A stretch of DNA of 55,831 bases from Microbacteriaceae bacterium. Its GTDB lineage: Bacteria > Actinomycetota > Actinomycetes > Actinomycetales > Microbacteriaceae. The position numbers and the translations under genes were made by a program. Of this stretch, positions 35,503 through 45,255 are shown piece by piece; positions within the stretch are counted from its first letter, which is position 1, and each line of letters starts with the position of its first letter. Location of the stretch: NCBI GenBank assembly GCA_024645175.1, contig JAHEGB010000007.1, positions 1 through 55,831 of the forward strand, in the 5' to 3' direction. The notes under the pieces were generated by a model that saw only the letters and a program-made list of their open reading frames with translations, had not been told where the DNA came from and searched no databases.

Positions 35503-36748
35503 ACCAATTCGACAAACCAAAAGGAAATCCGGCAAGTCGACCGCACAGCTATCTGATGTCACCGGTGCTGCGATCAGTCGATTCGGTGGCTGGCTGAATG
35601 GAACATTCAGGGGGCAGTCAAAAGCTTTTAACTTCTTGCTAGGGCTTGTCATCATCCTGGTGATATTTGGTTTGGTTATGGTGCTGAGCGCTTCTTATGT
35701 CGTTGCCCTTCGCAGTGGTTCAGATGCCTACTCGGTTTTCTATAAGCAGGGCATTTCGGCGGTGCTTGGTTTCTTAGCCATGGCCGTTATGGTCAGAATG
35801 CCGATTGCCGTGTTGCAACGACTCGCGCCGCTTTTCTATTTGTTATTTCTAGGCGTTCAGGTTCTCGTTCTGCTTTTTGGTTCGTCTGTCTATGGAAACA
35901 GAAACTGGATTAAGATTTTCGGAATCTCGATTCAGCCAAGTGAGTTTTTGAAACTCGCGCTCGTGTTGGTTATTGCCGGAATTTTGGTTCAGCGACGTGA
36001 GATGTTTGACGACTTCATGAACTCATGGGCTTGGGGTCTCGGAGCAATGATTCTGGCAACCGGGCTGGTTTTGGCTGGATCTGACCTTGGAACCGCGATG
36101 GTCATGTTCGGGCTGTCATTTGTGATGATGATCCTTGCTGGCATGCCGAGAAAGGTCATCTGGGGAGTGCTGATTCCCGTGGTGCTTGCGGCTGCGCTGT
36201 TGGCGAATACTGGTTCTCGCAAGGCTCGTATCAACGCATGGTTGTTTCCTGATGCGCCAGACCCTACAGACGTCGGTTGGCAGGCAAAGCACGGCATCTG
36301 GGCTCTAGCTGCCGGCGGTTTTGGTGGCACCGGTCTTGGTGACTCCAAAATGAAGTGGAGCTGGATTCCGATGATCGACAACGACTACATCTTCTCTGTA
36401 GTTGGTGAAGAACTTGGATTGGCAGGTGCAGCGACACTGATTTTGCTTTACGTCTTGCTCAGCTTCGCTCTGGTTCGCATTTTGAATCGCACCAACCGTC
36501 TTTATGAGCGTTTTGTGATGTTCGGAATTCTTTCGTGGATAGCAATTCAGTCGCTTATCAACATTGGCGTTGTGCTCAATTTCTTGCCGGTGCTTGGTGT
36601 TCCGCTGCCACTGATTTCTTCTGGTGGAACCTCGCTGCTAGCCACACTAATGACTCTTGGTATCGCGCTTGGTATTGAATCGAGAAACTCGAATCCGCAA
36701 CTATCGACCAGCGGCCGCAGTCGCTCTCGCGTGAGCGTCTCTCGATGA
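35492..36748 (+). CDS. ftsW: peptidoglycan glycosyltransferase FtsW (SEDS family)
   Basis: FtsW polymerises lipid II into septal glycan strands together with FtsI. The 418-residue SEDS protein has a basic N-terminal tail of about 45 residues, ten hydrophobic segments, and the family signatures GNRNWIKI, QPSEFLKLALVL, GSDLGTAMV, and NIGVVLNFLPVLGVPLPLIS near the end. The ATG has AAGGAG eight bases upstream and lies within murD. The C-terminal tail is Ser/Arg-rich. The stop overlaps murG (ATGA). Confidence 0.95.
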   Translation: MRNKPIRQTKRKSGKSTAQLSDVTGAAISRFGGWLNGTFRGQSKAFNFLLGLVIILVIFGLVMVLSASYVVALRSGSDAYSVFYKQGISAVLGFLAMAVMVRMPIAVLQRLAPLFYLLFLGVQVLVLLFGSSVYGNRNWIKIFGISIQPSEFLKLALVLVIAGILVQRREMFDDFMNSWAWGLGAMILATGLVLAGSDLGTAMVMFGLSFVMMILAGMPRKVIWGVLIPVVLAAALLANTGSRKARINAWLFPDAPDPTDVGWQAKHGIWALAAGGFGGTGLGDSKMKWSWIPMIDNDYIFSVVGEELGLAGAATLILLYVLLSFALVRILNRTNRLYERFVMFGILSWIAIQSLINIGVVLNFLPVLGVPLPLISSGGTSLLATLMTLGIALGIESRNSNPQLSTSGRSRSRVSVSR

Positions 36749-37827
36749 CAAATTATTTGCTAACCGGTGGTGGAACCGCTGGCCACGTTAACCCTCTGCT
36801 CGCGCTTGCCGATGCGATAACCAAAAGCAGTGAAAGCGACAAGGTGCTCGCGCTTGGCACAGCAGAAGGTCTCGAAACTAGATTGGTTGCCGAGCGAGGT
36901 TACGAACTTGCGACGATTGCCAAACTTCCGTTTCCGCGTCGATTGAATGTCTATGCCTTTAAATTTCCTGCTCGCTTTGCTGCTGCGGTCGCACAGACGC
37001 GATTGCTACTCAAACAGCGCAAGATCGATGTCGTCGTAGGGTTTGGCGGATACGCGAGCGCGCCAGCCTATTTGGCTGCAGCACTCGAACGTGTGCCATT
37101 GGTAATTCACGAGGCAAACGCCCTGCCTGGAATGGCAAACAAACTCGGTGCCGGGTTCGCAAAAGCGATAGGCGTGGCTTTCAAATCGACACCGCTTCGA
37201 AATGCTCAATTTGTTGGCATGCCGCTGCGCAAAGAAATCGAGGCTCTGGCTTCGAAGCAAGACAAGGTCGCCGCTCGCACCTTTTTTGGGCTAGACCCAG
37301 ATTCGTTCACTTTGCTTGTTACCGGTGGTTCTCTCGGCGCAAAGAAAATTAACGAAGTAATCGAAGAGAGCAAAGATCTCTTGATTGCCGCCGGCATTCA
37401 GATTTTGCACATCGTTGGCGGCAACTCAGAGTTGGCACCGGTAAAACAGCGAGGCTACGTTCGAATTTCATATTGCGACCGCATGGATTTGGCGATTTCG
37501 GCGGCTGACTTCGCCGTGTCGCGAGCTGGTGCGTCAACGGTGTCGGAGTTCTCGGCGGTTGGCTTGCCAGCTCTTTACATTCCTTATGCGGTCGGAAACG
37601 GTGAGCAGGCACTGAACATTAAAGACTTGATGGCAGCCGAGGCAGCAATTTCTCTGCCTGATTCGAGGTTCTCTAGAGATTTTGTTGCTACCGAACTGGT
37701 TCCTCTGCTGAGCAGCTCGAAACGAGTTTTGGCAATGGCACAGGCAACCAAAACGTGTGGAACAGCTGACGGCACGGCACGTCTTCTCGCGCTTGTTCAA
37801 GGCGTGTTGTCAGCCCAAAAGGCCTAG
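36745..37827 (+). CDS. murG: UDP-GlcNAc:lipid I N-acetylglucosaminyltransferase (MurG)
   Basis: MurG converts lipid I to lipid II at the inner membrane face. The 360-residue GT-B enzyme has the N-terminal Gly-rich loop GGGTAGHVNP (residues 8-17), the second loop GFGGYASAP, HEANALPG, and a C-terminal half with VTGGSLGAKKIN, RAGASTVSEFSAVGLPALYIP and the following donor-binding motif. The start overlaps the ftsW stop. A 27-base gap separates it from murC. Confidence 0.95.
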   Translation: MTNYLLTGGGTAGHVNPLLALADAITKSSESDKVLALGTAEGLETRLVAERGYELATIAKLPFPRRLNVYAFKFPARFAAAVAQTRLLLKQRKIDVVVGFGGYASAPAYLAAALERVPLVIHEANALPGMANKLGAGFAKAIGVAFKSTPLRNAQFVGMPLRKEIEALASKQDKVAARTFFGLDPDSFTLLVTGGSLGAKKINEVIEESKDLLIAAGIQILHIVGGNSELAPVKQRGYVRISYCDRMDLAISAADFAVSRAGASTVSEFSAVGLPALYIPYAVGNGEQALNIKDLMAAEAAISLPDSRFSRDFVATELVPLLSSSKRVLAMAQATKTCGTADGTARLLALVQGVLSAQKA

Positions 37828-37854
37828 TCTGCGCCTAACCTTGCTTAGAACATC

Positions 37855-39243
37855 ATGATAAAACCAGACTTTAATCAACCGGTACCCGATGACTTGGGCG
37901 TAATTCACTTCATCGGCATTGGCGGCTCTGGCATGAGTGGAATCGCCCGCATTTTGATTGGCATGGGTCATCGAGTCACCGGAAGCGACTTGCGCGACAC
38001 AGACAATGTGGCTGCTTTGAGAGAGCTCGGCGCAGAAATCTTTATCGGACACGACGAGTCTCACCTCGGCAACCCTGACACCGTTGTCGTTACCTCGGCT
38101 CTGTGGCCAACCAATCCCGAATATCTGCTTGCTAAGCAGCGGGGAATTCCGGTCATTCACAGATCGCAGGCGCTTGCATACCTAACCTCGAAGAATCGAG
38201 TAGTTGCCGTGGCAGGGGCACACGGAAAAACCACTAGCACTGGAATGATTATCACCGGCCTGCTCAAACTAGGAGTTGACCCAAGTTTCGTCAACGGCGG
38301 AGTCATTGCAGCACTCAACTCTTCTTCGGCAAAGGGAGAGTCGGAGCTTTTCATTATCGAAGCAGATGAGTCTGACGGGTCTTTCTTGCACTACGACACG
38401 GCTGTTGCGCTGATTACCAATGTCGATGCAGATCACCTAGACCACTACGGAAGCGAAGATGCGTTTGAGCGAGAGTTCGCTCGTTTTGCAGAGGGCGCTA
38501 AAGAATTCATCGCTATCAACTCTGATGATCCGGGTGCAAAACGGGTAGCCCGACTGATTAGCGACAAACGAGTTCTAACTTTTGGATTCGATAAAGATTC
38601 TTCTGTCAGGCTCTTTGATGTTGATGCCTCGGGGGCAGAGGTTACATTTAGCGTCGAGATAGATTCAAAGATCTTGCACGGTGAGTTAACAATTCCGGGT
38701 GAGCACAACGCAATCAATGCTGTTGGGGCTTTGACCGTTCTTTACGGGCTAGGTTTCGATCCGGCAGATGCACTGACAGCCATCGGGCACTTCAGAGGCA
38801 CCGATCGGCGTTTTCAGCTTCACGGTGAGCGACGAGGTGTGCGTGTTTACGATGACTTCGCGCACCACCCAACCGAAGTTTCAGCAGCGCTCAAGGCGGC
38901 CCGTGCGGTGGTCGGCTCAGGAAAACTCATCACCGTGTTTCAACCCCATCTTTATAGCCGAACCCGCATGATGCATGACCAGTTCGCTCAAGCCCTTGCT
39001 GCAAGCGACAAGGTAGTGGTGCTCGACATTTACGCGGCTCGCGAAGACCCTGAACCAGGGGTGACCGGGGTCTTAGTTGCTGATTCGTTCGAGAATCAAG
39101 CACAGGTTCACTACGTGCCGAACTGGGATGACGCTCCGGCGATTGCTGCATCGCTCGCTGAGCCGGGTGACTTCATAATGACAATGGGTTGCGGAGATGT
39201 CTATCGCATGGTTCCGCAACTCATCGAAGCGCTAGAGAAGTAA
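37855..39243 (+). CDS. murC: UDP-MurNAc:L-alanine ligase (MurC)
   Basis: MurC adds the first muropeptide residue, normally L-alanine, to UDP-MurNAc. The 462-residue protein begins with the UDP-binding [14 protein letters not shown], carries the ATP-binding [24 protein letters not shown] and DHLDHYGS, and ends with the domain holding [10 protein letters not shown] and [10 protein letters not shown]. In Actinobacteria with B-type walls the first residue can be glycine or serine; the sequence alone does not decide this. The start has no clear Shine-Dalgarno sequence. Confidence 0.95.
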   Translation: MIKPDFNQPVPDDLGVIHFIGIGGSGMSGIARILIGMGHRVTGSDLRDTDNVAALRELGAEIFIGHDESHLGNPDTVVVTSALWPTNPEYLLAKQRGIPVIHRSQALAYLTSKNRVVAVAGAHGKTTSTGMIITGLLKLGVDPSFVNGGVIAALNSSSAKGESELFIIEADESDGSFLHYDTAVALITNVDADHLDHYGSEDAFEREFARFAEGAKEFIAINSDDPGAKRVARLISDKRVLTFGFDKDSSVRLFDVDASGAEVTFSVEIDSKILHGELTIPGEHNAINAVGALTVLYGLGFDPADALTAIGHFRGTDRRFQLHGERRGVRVYDDFAHHPTEVSAALKAARAVVGSGKLITVFQPHLYSRTRMMHDQFAQALAASDKVVVLDIYAAREDPEPGVTGVLVADSFENQAQVHYVPNWDDAPAIAASLAEPGDFIMTMGCGDVYRMVPQLIEALEK

Positions 39244-39244
39244 G

Positions 39245-40159
39245 TTGAAGCGCCCGACTAGTCGCGGCCCGCAGTCGCGAAAACCTGTTGCACGACAGCA
39301 GCCTTCTAGAAGTGTCAAAGTAACTAAACGCTCAATCAAGGCCAGCGGGCGTTCACTTCGCAAACCGAAGGCAACAAACAAGCTGTTTGCGCGAATCTTT
39401 AGCAGGTCGAAATTTGCTGCCAACCGCGTTAAAATTGACAGAGACACAATCGTGCGTTTTAAGGCAAGGCCTAAGCAGACCAAAGCGATTGTGCTCACCG
39501 CGCTTGGTTCACTGGTGGCTTTGATTGTGCTCGTGCTTGCCACGATTTTTACGCCTTTGCTTGCAGTCGAGAACATCAAAATTACTGGCCTGCAGAAGAT
39601 TGACGAAAAGAAAGTCGCAGCGGCGGTGAAGTCGCAAATTGGAATTCCGCTTGCTCTTGTGACTCAGCAATCGGTTGCAGATCAACTTTCGCGCTTCACT
39701 TTGATTGAGAGTTTTTCTCTGGTCAGTGAATTGCCGCACACGCTTCACATCGCGATTTCAGAACGTCAACCAATTTGCATTGTTGATGTTAGGGGAGTCA
39801 GTTACCTCTATGACCCGGCTGGCGTTCGTCTTGGTCAGGCAAGCTACAAAGATACTTATCCGAGAGTATTAATCAAAGGCGAGCCCAAGAACAGCGTGAG
39901 CTATTCCGAAGCAATTGATGTTTTGCTTGCGCTTCCAGCAAAGCTATTGCCGCGAATTTCTGTAATTGATGCAAAGTCGAAAGACGATGTAACAATGCAG
40001 CTGCGCGGCTACGCAGGGCAAAAAATTATTTGGGGAGACGCCTCACAGGCCGCGCTCAAGTCAAAAGTTTTGGCGGCGCTAATCGCGAATCAGAAGCCGA
40101 CAGATCGAGTCACATTTGATGTTTCGTCGCCGACTGCTCCGGTTGTTCGTTACCGCTAA
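39245..40159 (+). CDS. ftsQ: cell division protein FtsQ/DivIB
   Basis: A 304-residue bitopic protein. A very basic, disordered N-terminus of about 75 residues is followed by one transmembrane helix (about 79-100), a POTRA domain starting VENIKITGLQKIDEKKV, and the FtsQ domain (LPHTLHIAISERQPICIVD). FtsQ links FtsL and the septal synthase. The TTG start lies one base after the murC stop, with weak ribosome-site support, so the exact start within the basic tail is uncertain. A 154-base leader of ftsZ follows. Confidence 0.9.
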   Translation: MKRPTSRGPQSRKPVARQQPSRSVKVTKRSIKASGRSLRKPKATNKLFARIFSRSKFAANRVKIDRDTIVRFKARPKQTKAIVLTALGSLVALIVLVLATIFTPLLAVENIKITGLQKIDEKKVAAAVKSQIGIPLALVTQQSVADQLSRFTLIESFSLVSELPHTLHIAISERQPICIVDVRGVSYLYDPAGVRLGQASYKDTYPRVLIKGEPKNSVSYSEAIDVLLALPAKLLPRISVIDAKSKDDVTMQLRGYAGQKIIWGDASQAALKSKVLAALIANQKPTDRVTFDVSSPTAPVVRYR

Positions 40160-40237
40160 GACACGCCCACGGATATGCGCTATTTGGAACCTAACTGGCC
40201 GTAGTTTCTAGGCGCAGTTGTAAGAGTTGTGCCGAGT

Positions 40238-40260
40238 TTAAGCCTCATCCGGAGGTTTAA
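40238..40260. promoter_or_regulatory. imperfect inverted repeat in the ftsZ leader, candidate FtsR site
   Basis: TTAAGCCT and AGGTTTAA, complementary except for one base, flank seven bases (centre 40249). The site lies 54 bases before the ftsZ GTG. Its bottom strand begins TTAAACCT, shared with the leader of the MerR gene at 8732, with the same seven-base spacer. FtsR of Corynebacterium activates ftsZ, and an FtsR-like gene is in this window; the link is inference. Confidence 0.4.
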
Positions 40261-40313
40261 GGTTTTCTCTTCAATTGGACGTGAAAGCGTCGTGGCTTAG
40301 TCGGAGGAATGTC

Positions 40314-41528
40314 GTGGGTTTGAACCAGAACTACCTAGCGGTAATCAAGGTTGTTGGTGTTGGCGGTGCCGGTGGTAACGCCGTAAATCGCATGATCGAA
40401 AAGGGTCAACGCGGTGTTGAATTCGTCGCGATCAACACCGATGCTCAAGACCTCATCATGTGTGAGGCCGATGTAAAGCTCGACATAGGTCGTGAATTGA
40501 CCGGTGGGCTCGGCGCAGGTGCAGACCCAACAGTAGGCAAGCGTGCTGCTGAAGACCACGAAGAAGAAATTGAGCTCGCCCTGCGTGGCTCAGACATGGT
40601 CTTTGTTACCGCTGGTGCCGGTGGAGGTACCGGAACCGGAGCTGCGCCAGTAGTTGCAAAGATCGCAAAGCGCCTCGGCGCACTAACCGTCGGTGTCGTT
40701 ACCCGTCCGTTTGCAGTCGAGGGCCGTCGTCGTGCAGAAAACGCCAACGCCGGAATCGAAGCGCTTCGCGCCGAGGTCGACACCCTGATTGTTGTTCCAA
40801 ACGAGCGCTTGCTTGAACACACCAACCAGTCATTGAGCTTGGTAGAGGCCTTCAATATCGCAGACGATGTTCTGCGCGCAGGTGTTCAGGGAATCACCGA
40901 CCTAATCGTTACTCCAGGACTCATCAACGTTGACTTCGCAGACGTGCGCTCTGTTATGCAAAGCGCAGGCTCTGCTCTCATGGGCATCGGAACCGCAAAG
41001 GGTGAAGACCGAGCAATTCGCGCTGCTGAGGCTGCGATCTCTAGCCCACTTCTTGAAACCACCATCGATGGCGCACACGGCGTTCTAATGCTTGTTCAGG
41101 GTGCTCAAGACATGCGTTTGCACGAAGTAAACGAAGCCGTGCGCATGGTCAACGAGGCAGTAAGCCCAGAGGCCAACATCATCTTCGGTGCAACAATCGA
41201 TGACACCCTCGGTGACGAAATTCGCATCACTGTGGTTGCGGCTGGTTTTGATCCGGCAACCCAGAAGGTTCGTCCAGTTGAGCGTCGCGTTGCAGTTGAT
41301 GAAGCACCAAAGCAAGCTTCAGTATTCGATTTGCCTTCGGCAGCGGCTGCAACAGCGCCAGCCGTGGCAGCAACCGCAGCGGGTTTTGGTTTCGGCATTC
41401 AGGTGAATGAATCAGTATCTGACGCAACGGGTGTTATTGACACCGTTGAAGAAGACATCATCGTTTTTCCGAAGAAGACAGATGACGGGTTTGGCGACGA
41501 CCTAGACATTCCCGACTTCTTGAAGTAA
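40314..41528 (+). CDS. ftsZ: cell division GTPase FtsZ
   Basis: FtsZ is the tubulin-like GTPase that forms the division ring. The 404-residue protein starts [20 protein letters not shown], has the tubulin signature GGGTGTG (103-109), the T7 loop with [11 protein letters not shown], an Ala-rich linker, and the C-terminal peptide DLDIPDFLK that binds SepF and other partners. The GTG at 40314 has GGAGGA five bases upstream; an upstream TTG at 40275 and an out-of-frame ATG at 40309 were discounted. The 154-base leader suggests a separate promoter in addition to read-through from the dcw operon. Confidence 0.97.
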   Translation: MGLNQNYLAVIKVVGVGGAGGNAVNRMIEKGQRGVEFVAINTDAQDLIMCEADVKLDIGRELTGGLGAGADPTVGKRAAEDHEEEIELALRGSDMVFVTAGAGGGTGTGAAPVVAKIAKRLGALTVGVVTRPFAVEGRRRAENANAGIEALRAEVDTLIVVPNERLLEHTNQSLSLVEAFNIADDVLRAGVQGITDLIVTPGLINVDFADVRSVMQSAGSALMGIGTAKGEDRAIRAAEAAISSPLLETTIDGAHGVLMLVQGAQDMRLHEVNEAVRMVNEAVSPEANIIFGATIDDTLGDEIRITVVAAGFDPATQKVRPVERRVAVDEAPKQASVFDLPSAAAATAPAVAATAAGFGFGIQVNESVSDATGVIDTVEEDIIVFPKKTDDGFGDDLDIPDFLK

Positions 41529-41537
41529 CCGATTCAG

Positions 41538-42218
41538 GTGTCGACTCTCGCCGAACGCTACGAGTCGGTTTCGGCCGAAGTGGCAGAGGCAATCTCGGCA
41601 TGCGGCCGAGCGCAATCTGAAGTTGAGTTAATCGTGATTAGCAAGAATCACGGGGCTGAATTGGTGCGCGAGTTGCACGCACTTGGGCAACGCCATTTTG
41701 GCGAAAATCGCGATCAAGAAGCGAAGCCTAAAGCCGAAGAAACCTCAGACCTGCCAGGCCTTGTTTGGCACTTCGTTGGTCAATTGCAGAGCAATAAGAC
41801 AAAATCGGCACTCAGCTACACAAGCGTTTTGCACTCGATCGACCGAGCATCGCTTGTGAGCAGCCTAAAACGTGAGCTTCAAGGCCGCCCAGGGCGGCTC
41901 GGTGGCTTCATTCAGTTGAATCTCACCGATGACCCGGGGCGAGGCGGAATCGAGCCCAAGCACCTATCCGAGTTCGCCTCATCCGTGTTAGAGCTTGAGT
42001 CTTTCGACTTGCTCGGCGTTATGGGCGTGGCGGCCCTTGATAGAGACCCACGAATCGACTTTGAGACCATTGCCTCGGCCAGCGCTGAGCTGCAGAGGCT
42101 TGAGCCCAAGGCCCGGTTCATCTCAGCCGGCATGTCGCACGACTTTAGACAGGCCATTGAATTTGGCGCGACACACCTTCGAATTGGCACGGCAATCACG
42201 GGCAAACGTAACCTTTAG
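41538..42218 (+). CDS. yggS: PLP-binding homeostasis protein, YggS/PROSC family
   Basis: A 226-residue single-domain protein of the alanine racemase N-terminal fold that binds pyridoxal phosphate and buffers PLP homeostasis; it has no known catalytic turnover. The PLP lysine lies in LIVISKNH, and FGENRDQEAKPKAEE, WHFVGQLQSNK, GVMGVAA and RIGTAITGKR are the standard family motifs. The GTG start follows ftsZ by nine bases. The gene sits between ftsZ and sepF, as in most Gram-positive bacteria. Confidence 0.93.
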   Translation: MSTLAERYESVSAEVAEAISACGRAQSEVELIVISKNHGAELVRELHALGQRHFGENRDQEAKPKAEETSDLPGLVWHFVGQLQSNKTKSALSYTSVLHSIDRASLVSSLKRELQGRPGRLGGFIQLNLTDDPGRGGIEPKHLSEFASSVLELESFDLLGVMGVAALDRDPRIDFETIASASAELQRLEPKARFISAGMSHDFRQAIEFGATHLRIGTAITGKRNL

Positions 42219-42257
42219 CCATATCCTGAAGGTCAAGGTTTATCTAGGAGGTCCACC

Positions 42258-42680
42258 ATGGCTCTAATGTCAACTGTTCAAAACTGGCTCGGATTGGGCG
42301 ACGAAGTCGAAGCCCCACAGCGTCCACAGGTCGCAGCCGCAGAATCACGCATGTCTGCGCCGAAGATCACCCAACTTCGCTCACGCCGCGGGGCAGAGCA
42401 GAGTGAGATTTTCTCAATCGAACCAGACTCATACCTTTCGTCTGGTGAAGAGATCGCTAGCCACTACCGTGATGGCGTGACCGTAATCGTGAACATGGCC
42501 AAGTTGAGCGAGTCAGAAGCACTTCGCATGGTCGACTTTCTCTCAGGTCTAAAGCTTGCGCTGCTCGGAAACATCAAGCGCATCACCAAGCACGTCTACT
42601 TGTTGACTCCGATGAACGTGGGCATCAACGACCCTGAGCCTGCCGAAGAAGTTGTCGACGGCCTGCTAATTCAGCCGTAG
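42258..42680 (+). CDS. sepF: SepF, FtsZ membrane anchor
   Basis: SepF anchors FtsZ to the membrane in Actinobacteria, which lack FtsA. The 140-residue protein has a short N-terminal amphipathic stretch (MALMSTVQNWLGLGDEV), a flexible linker, and the conserved core with VIVNMAKLSESEALRMVDFL and ITKHVYLLTP. The Shine-Dalgarno AGGAGG is six bases before the ATG. It is followed directly by a yggT gene. Confidence 0.95.
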   Translation: MALMSTVQNWLGLGDEVEAPQRPQVAAAESRMSAPKITQLRSRRGAEQSEIFSIEPDSYLSSGEEIASHYRDGVTVIVNMAKLSESEALRMVDFLSGLKLALLGNIKRITKHVYLLTPMNVGINDPEPAEEVVDGLLIQP

Positions 42681-42683
42681 CCA

Positions 42684-42971
42684 ATGTCGATCGTGGTTGT
42701 CGCGCTCTGGTGGGCGTTGCAGCTTTATTTCTACCTGCTTATCGCAAGGTTTGTAGTTGATCTCGTTCTGTCTGTTAATCCGACTTGGCGACCTAGAGGC
42801 CTGATTCTGGTTGCGACAGAGATAGTTATGACTCTCACTGACCCACCGCTGAAGTTAGTGCGCAGATTCATCAAGCCGTTGCGCGTTGGCTCAATTTCGC
42901 TTGATTTCGGTTGGACACTACTCTTGCTGATTGTCTCGCTGCTGCAAAACTTGCTTGCTCGCCTCGCCTGA
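42684..42971 (+). CDS. YggT family membrane protein
   Basis: A 95-residue protein with two hydrophobic segments (about residues 5-25 and 75-92) separated by the characteristic RFVVDLVLSVNP and TDPPLKLVRRFIKPL motifs. Its function is not established; it lies between sepF and divIVA in most Actinobacteria, which suggests a link to growth or division. The ATG is three bases after the sepF stop. Confidence 0.9.
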   Translation: MSIVVVALWWALQLYFYLLIARFVVDLVLSVNPTWRPRGLILVATEIVMTLTDPPLKLVRRFIKPLRVGSISLDFGWTLLLLIVSLLQNLLARLA

Positions 42972-43055
42972 TCGAGTACTAACAGGGATCATTCGAATCT
43001 GGGGCAGTGGTTTGCCTAGGGTAATCTTGGTAAAGCCCAAACAAGAGAGGTAAAC

Positions 43056-43772
43056 ATGCCGCTTACTCCAGAAGACGTAGTCAATAAGCGTTTTCAGCCG
43101 ACTAAGTTTCGCGAGGGTTATGACCAGGATGAGGTCGATGACTTTCTTGATGAAATCGTCGTGGAACTTCGCCGTCTGAATCAAGAAAACGAAGATCTTC
43201 GCCAGCGTCTGTTGGCTTCAGAAGCCCGCATCGCCGAGCTTCAGCGCAGCGGCGCCGGTTTGGCTGATCAACTAACCAGCTCTGTGCCGGTTACCCCAAC
43301 TTTCGGAACGCTCGCTCAGCTGAGCGAACCAGCTCCAAGCAATTTTCCGGTTGCTACCGACCCATCTCAGATCGATGGAAACAGCACCAACAATCTTTTG
43401 CAGATGGCAAGAAAACTTCACGACGACCACGTTCGCGAAGGAATTAGCAAGCGCGACGCGCTGATCGCAGAGGGTCATGCGACAGCAGCTCGAGTCATTC
43501 GTGAAGCAGAAGCTCAGCAAAGAGTCGAGCTAAGCAAGTTTGAACAAGAGAAAGCTGTGCTTGAGCACACGATTCTCGAATTGAAGAGCTTCGAACGCGA
43601 ATACCGAATCAAAATCAAGGCTTACATCGAGGCTCAGCTGGCAGAGCTAGAGCACCAGTCGGCTTCTGACATGCCAAGCAGTCAAGAGCAAAACCAGCAA
43701 GCACCATTCGGTCAGGCTGCACCGCAGACTTTTCAGCTCGGTCAAAATTCAAGCGACTACTTTTCAAACTAA
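43056..43772 (+). CDS. divIVA: DivIVA/Wag31 polar growth protein
   Basis: A 238-residue coiled-coil protein that marks cell poles and directs tip growth in Actinobacteria. It starts MPLTPEDVVNKRF...GYDQDEVDDFLDEIVVEL, the membrane-binding DivIVA domain, then has coiled coils (about 32-65 and 145-210), separated by a Pro/Ser/Thr-rich linker, and a Gln-rich C-terminus. The Shine-Dalgarno GAGAGG precedes the ATG. An 84-base leader suggests its own promoter. The stop overlaps lspA by one base. Confidence 0.95.
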   Translation: MPLTPEDVVNKRFQPTKFREGYDQDEVDDFLDEIVVELRRLNQENEDLRQRLLASEARIAELQRSGAGLADQLTSSVPVTPTFGTLAQLSEPAPSNFPVATDPSQIDGNSTNNLLQMARKLHDDHVREGISKRDALIAEGHATAARVIREAEAQQRVELSKFEQEKAVLEHTILELKSFEREYRIKIKAYIEAQLAELEHQSASDMPSSQEQNQQAPFGQAAPQTFQLGQNSSDYFSN

Positions 43773-44290
43773 TGTCGTCAGCTACTCGCAAGAACCTATT
43801 TAGAGTTTCGATTGCTCTGCTGATTGCGGCAGCCTTGGCTATTGCGGATCAACTGATTAAGAATTTGATTGTTGCAAATTTTCACACCTTCGAGGTCAAA
43901 CCATTTCTTGGTGACGTGGTGAAACTCACATACGTGCTTAATGACTCAGCAGCTTTTTCGCTTGGCTTTGGTGCTACCGGATTATTCACAATCATTTCAA
44001 GCGTCGCAACACTCGGTTTGATTTGGTTCATTGCGAAAAAGGCAGAGACATTCGGCTGGGCAATCATGGCCGGAGTTTTGCTCGGTGGAGTTGTTGGCAA
44101 TCTAATCGATAGATTCGTTAGATTTCCGGGAGCAGGTCTAGGTCGCGTCGTTGATTACATTCAAATTCCGTTCAACTTTCCGGTGTTCAATCTCGCCGAT
44201 ATGTGCATTGTCATAATTGCTTCGCTAACGGTAATTCGCGTGCTGCTCGGCCACACAATTGGCAAGGTCGGCCAAGCGACTAATGACTGA
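43772..44290 (+). CDS. lspA: lipoprotein signal peptidase (signal peptidase II)
   Basis: LspA cleaves signal peptides of prolipoproteins in the membrane. The 172-residue protein has four transmembrane helices, an NDSAAFSLG motif (for NxGAAFS), and the two catalytic aspartates in GNLIDRF (Asp113) and FNLADM (Asp143). The ATG overlaps the divIVA stop by one base, and the end overlaps rluD by eight bases. The order lspA-rluD is common. Confidence 0.94.
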   Translation: MSSATRKNLFRVSIALLIAAALAIADQLIKNLIVANFHTFEVKPFLGDVVKLTYVLNDSAAFSLGFGATGLFTIISSVATLGLIWFIAKKAETFGWAIMAGVLLGGVVGNLIDRFVRFPGAGLGRVVDYIQIPFNFPVFNLADMCIVIIASLTVIRVLLGHTIGKVGQATND

Positions 44291-45209
44291 TTCGCGGCTC
44301 ATTCCGGTTCCACCAGCTCTCGATGGCGAACGCGCAGACGCAGCGGTTGCAAAGATGCTGGGTCTCTCACGATCAGCCGCATCTGCAATTCTCGAAGGTC
44401 ACGGTGTTCATCGCTCGGGAGTCTTGGTTGGAAAGTCAGACCGACTGAGAGAAGACGACCTTCTTGAGATAGTTATGCCAGAGGTTAAAGACCTGCTGTC
44501 GGTTCGCCCAACCGAGGTAGAGAATCTCAAAATCGTTTATGAAGACAAAGACCTGGTGGTTGTCGACAAGCCGGCTGGCGTTGCCGCGCATCCATCGGTG
44601 GGCTGGGATGGCCCAACTGTTGTGGGCGCTCTATTGGCAAGGGGAGTGCAAGTCACAACCTCTGGGGCCCACGAGCGCCAGGGAATTGTTCAGCGTCTCG
44701 ACGTTGGTACAAGCGGACTCATGATGGTTGCCAAGACTGAGATTGCCTATTCGAGGTTGAAGCAGGCATTTCGAGACCGTGCGGTGCACAAGGTTTATCA
44801 CGCTGTTATTCAAGGTCACCCAGACCCATTTGAAGGAACGATTGACGCACCAATCGGCAGGCATCCGCGAGCAGAGTTTAAATTTGCCGTGATGAACGAC
44901 GGCAAGCCGTCAATCACCCACTACAAACTGCTCGAGGCATTTGCCTCTGCCTCTCTGGTCGAGGTAATTCTTGAGACCGGTCGAACCCACCAGATCAGAG
45001 TTCACTTCAGTGCTTTCAAACACCCGCTGCTTGGCGACACCATGTATGGAGCTGACCCAACCCTGGCAGCAAGATTGCACATCGAGCGCCAGTGGCTTCA
45101 TGCCGTTCGTTTGAGTTTCATTCACCCAACTTCGGGTGAGCAGGTTGAGTTTGAGAGCAACTACAGCCCAGACTTGGCCGATGTCTTGGAGCGTTTGAGA
45201 ACCAACTAG
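44283..45209 (+). CDS. rluD: 23S rRNA pseudouridine synthase, RluD family
   Basis: A 308-residue RluA-family pseudouridine synthase. An N-terminal S4 domain (from ERADAAVAKMLGLSRS) precedes the catalytic domain, with the signature IVQRLDVGTSGLMMVAK in which the Asp of RLD is catalytic, and ILETGRTHQIRVH near the end. RluD in E. coli modifies helix 69 of 23S rRNA. The ATG at 44283 is preferred over an upstream in-frame start at 44259 in lspA. It ends the run that starts at mraZ. Confidence 0.92.
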   Translation: MTDSRLIPVPPALDGERADAAVAKMLGLSRSAASAILEGHGVHRSGVLVGKSDRLREDDLLEIVMPEVKDLLSVRPTEVENLKIVYEDKDLVVVDKPAGVAAHPSVGWDGPTVVGALLARGVQVTTSGAHERQGIVQRLDVGTSGLMMVAKTEIAYSRLKQAFRDRAVHKVYHAVIQGHPDPFEGTIDAPIGRHPRAEFKFAVMNDGKPSITHYKLLEAFASASLVEVILETGRTHQIRVHFSAFKHPLLGDTMYGADPTLAARLHIERQWLHAVRLSFIHPTSGEQVEFESNYSPDLADVLERLRTN

Positions 45210-45255
45210 GTTTATTCTTGCGTTTTGGTCTCGCAGCGGTGCATAGGAGGGGTTC

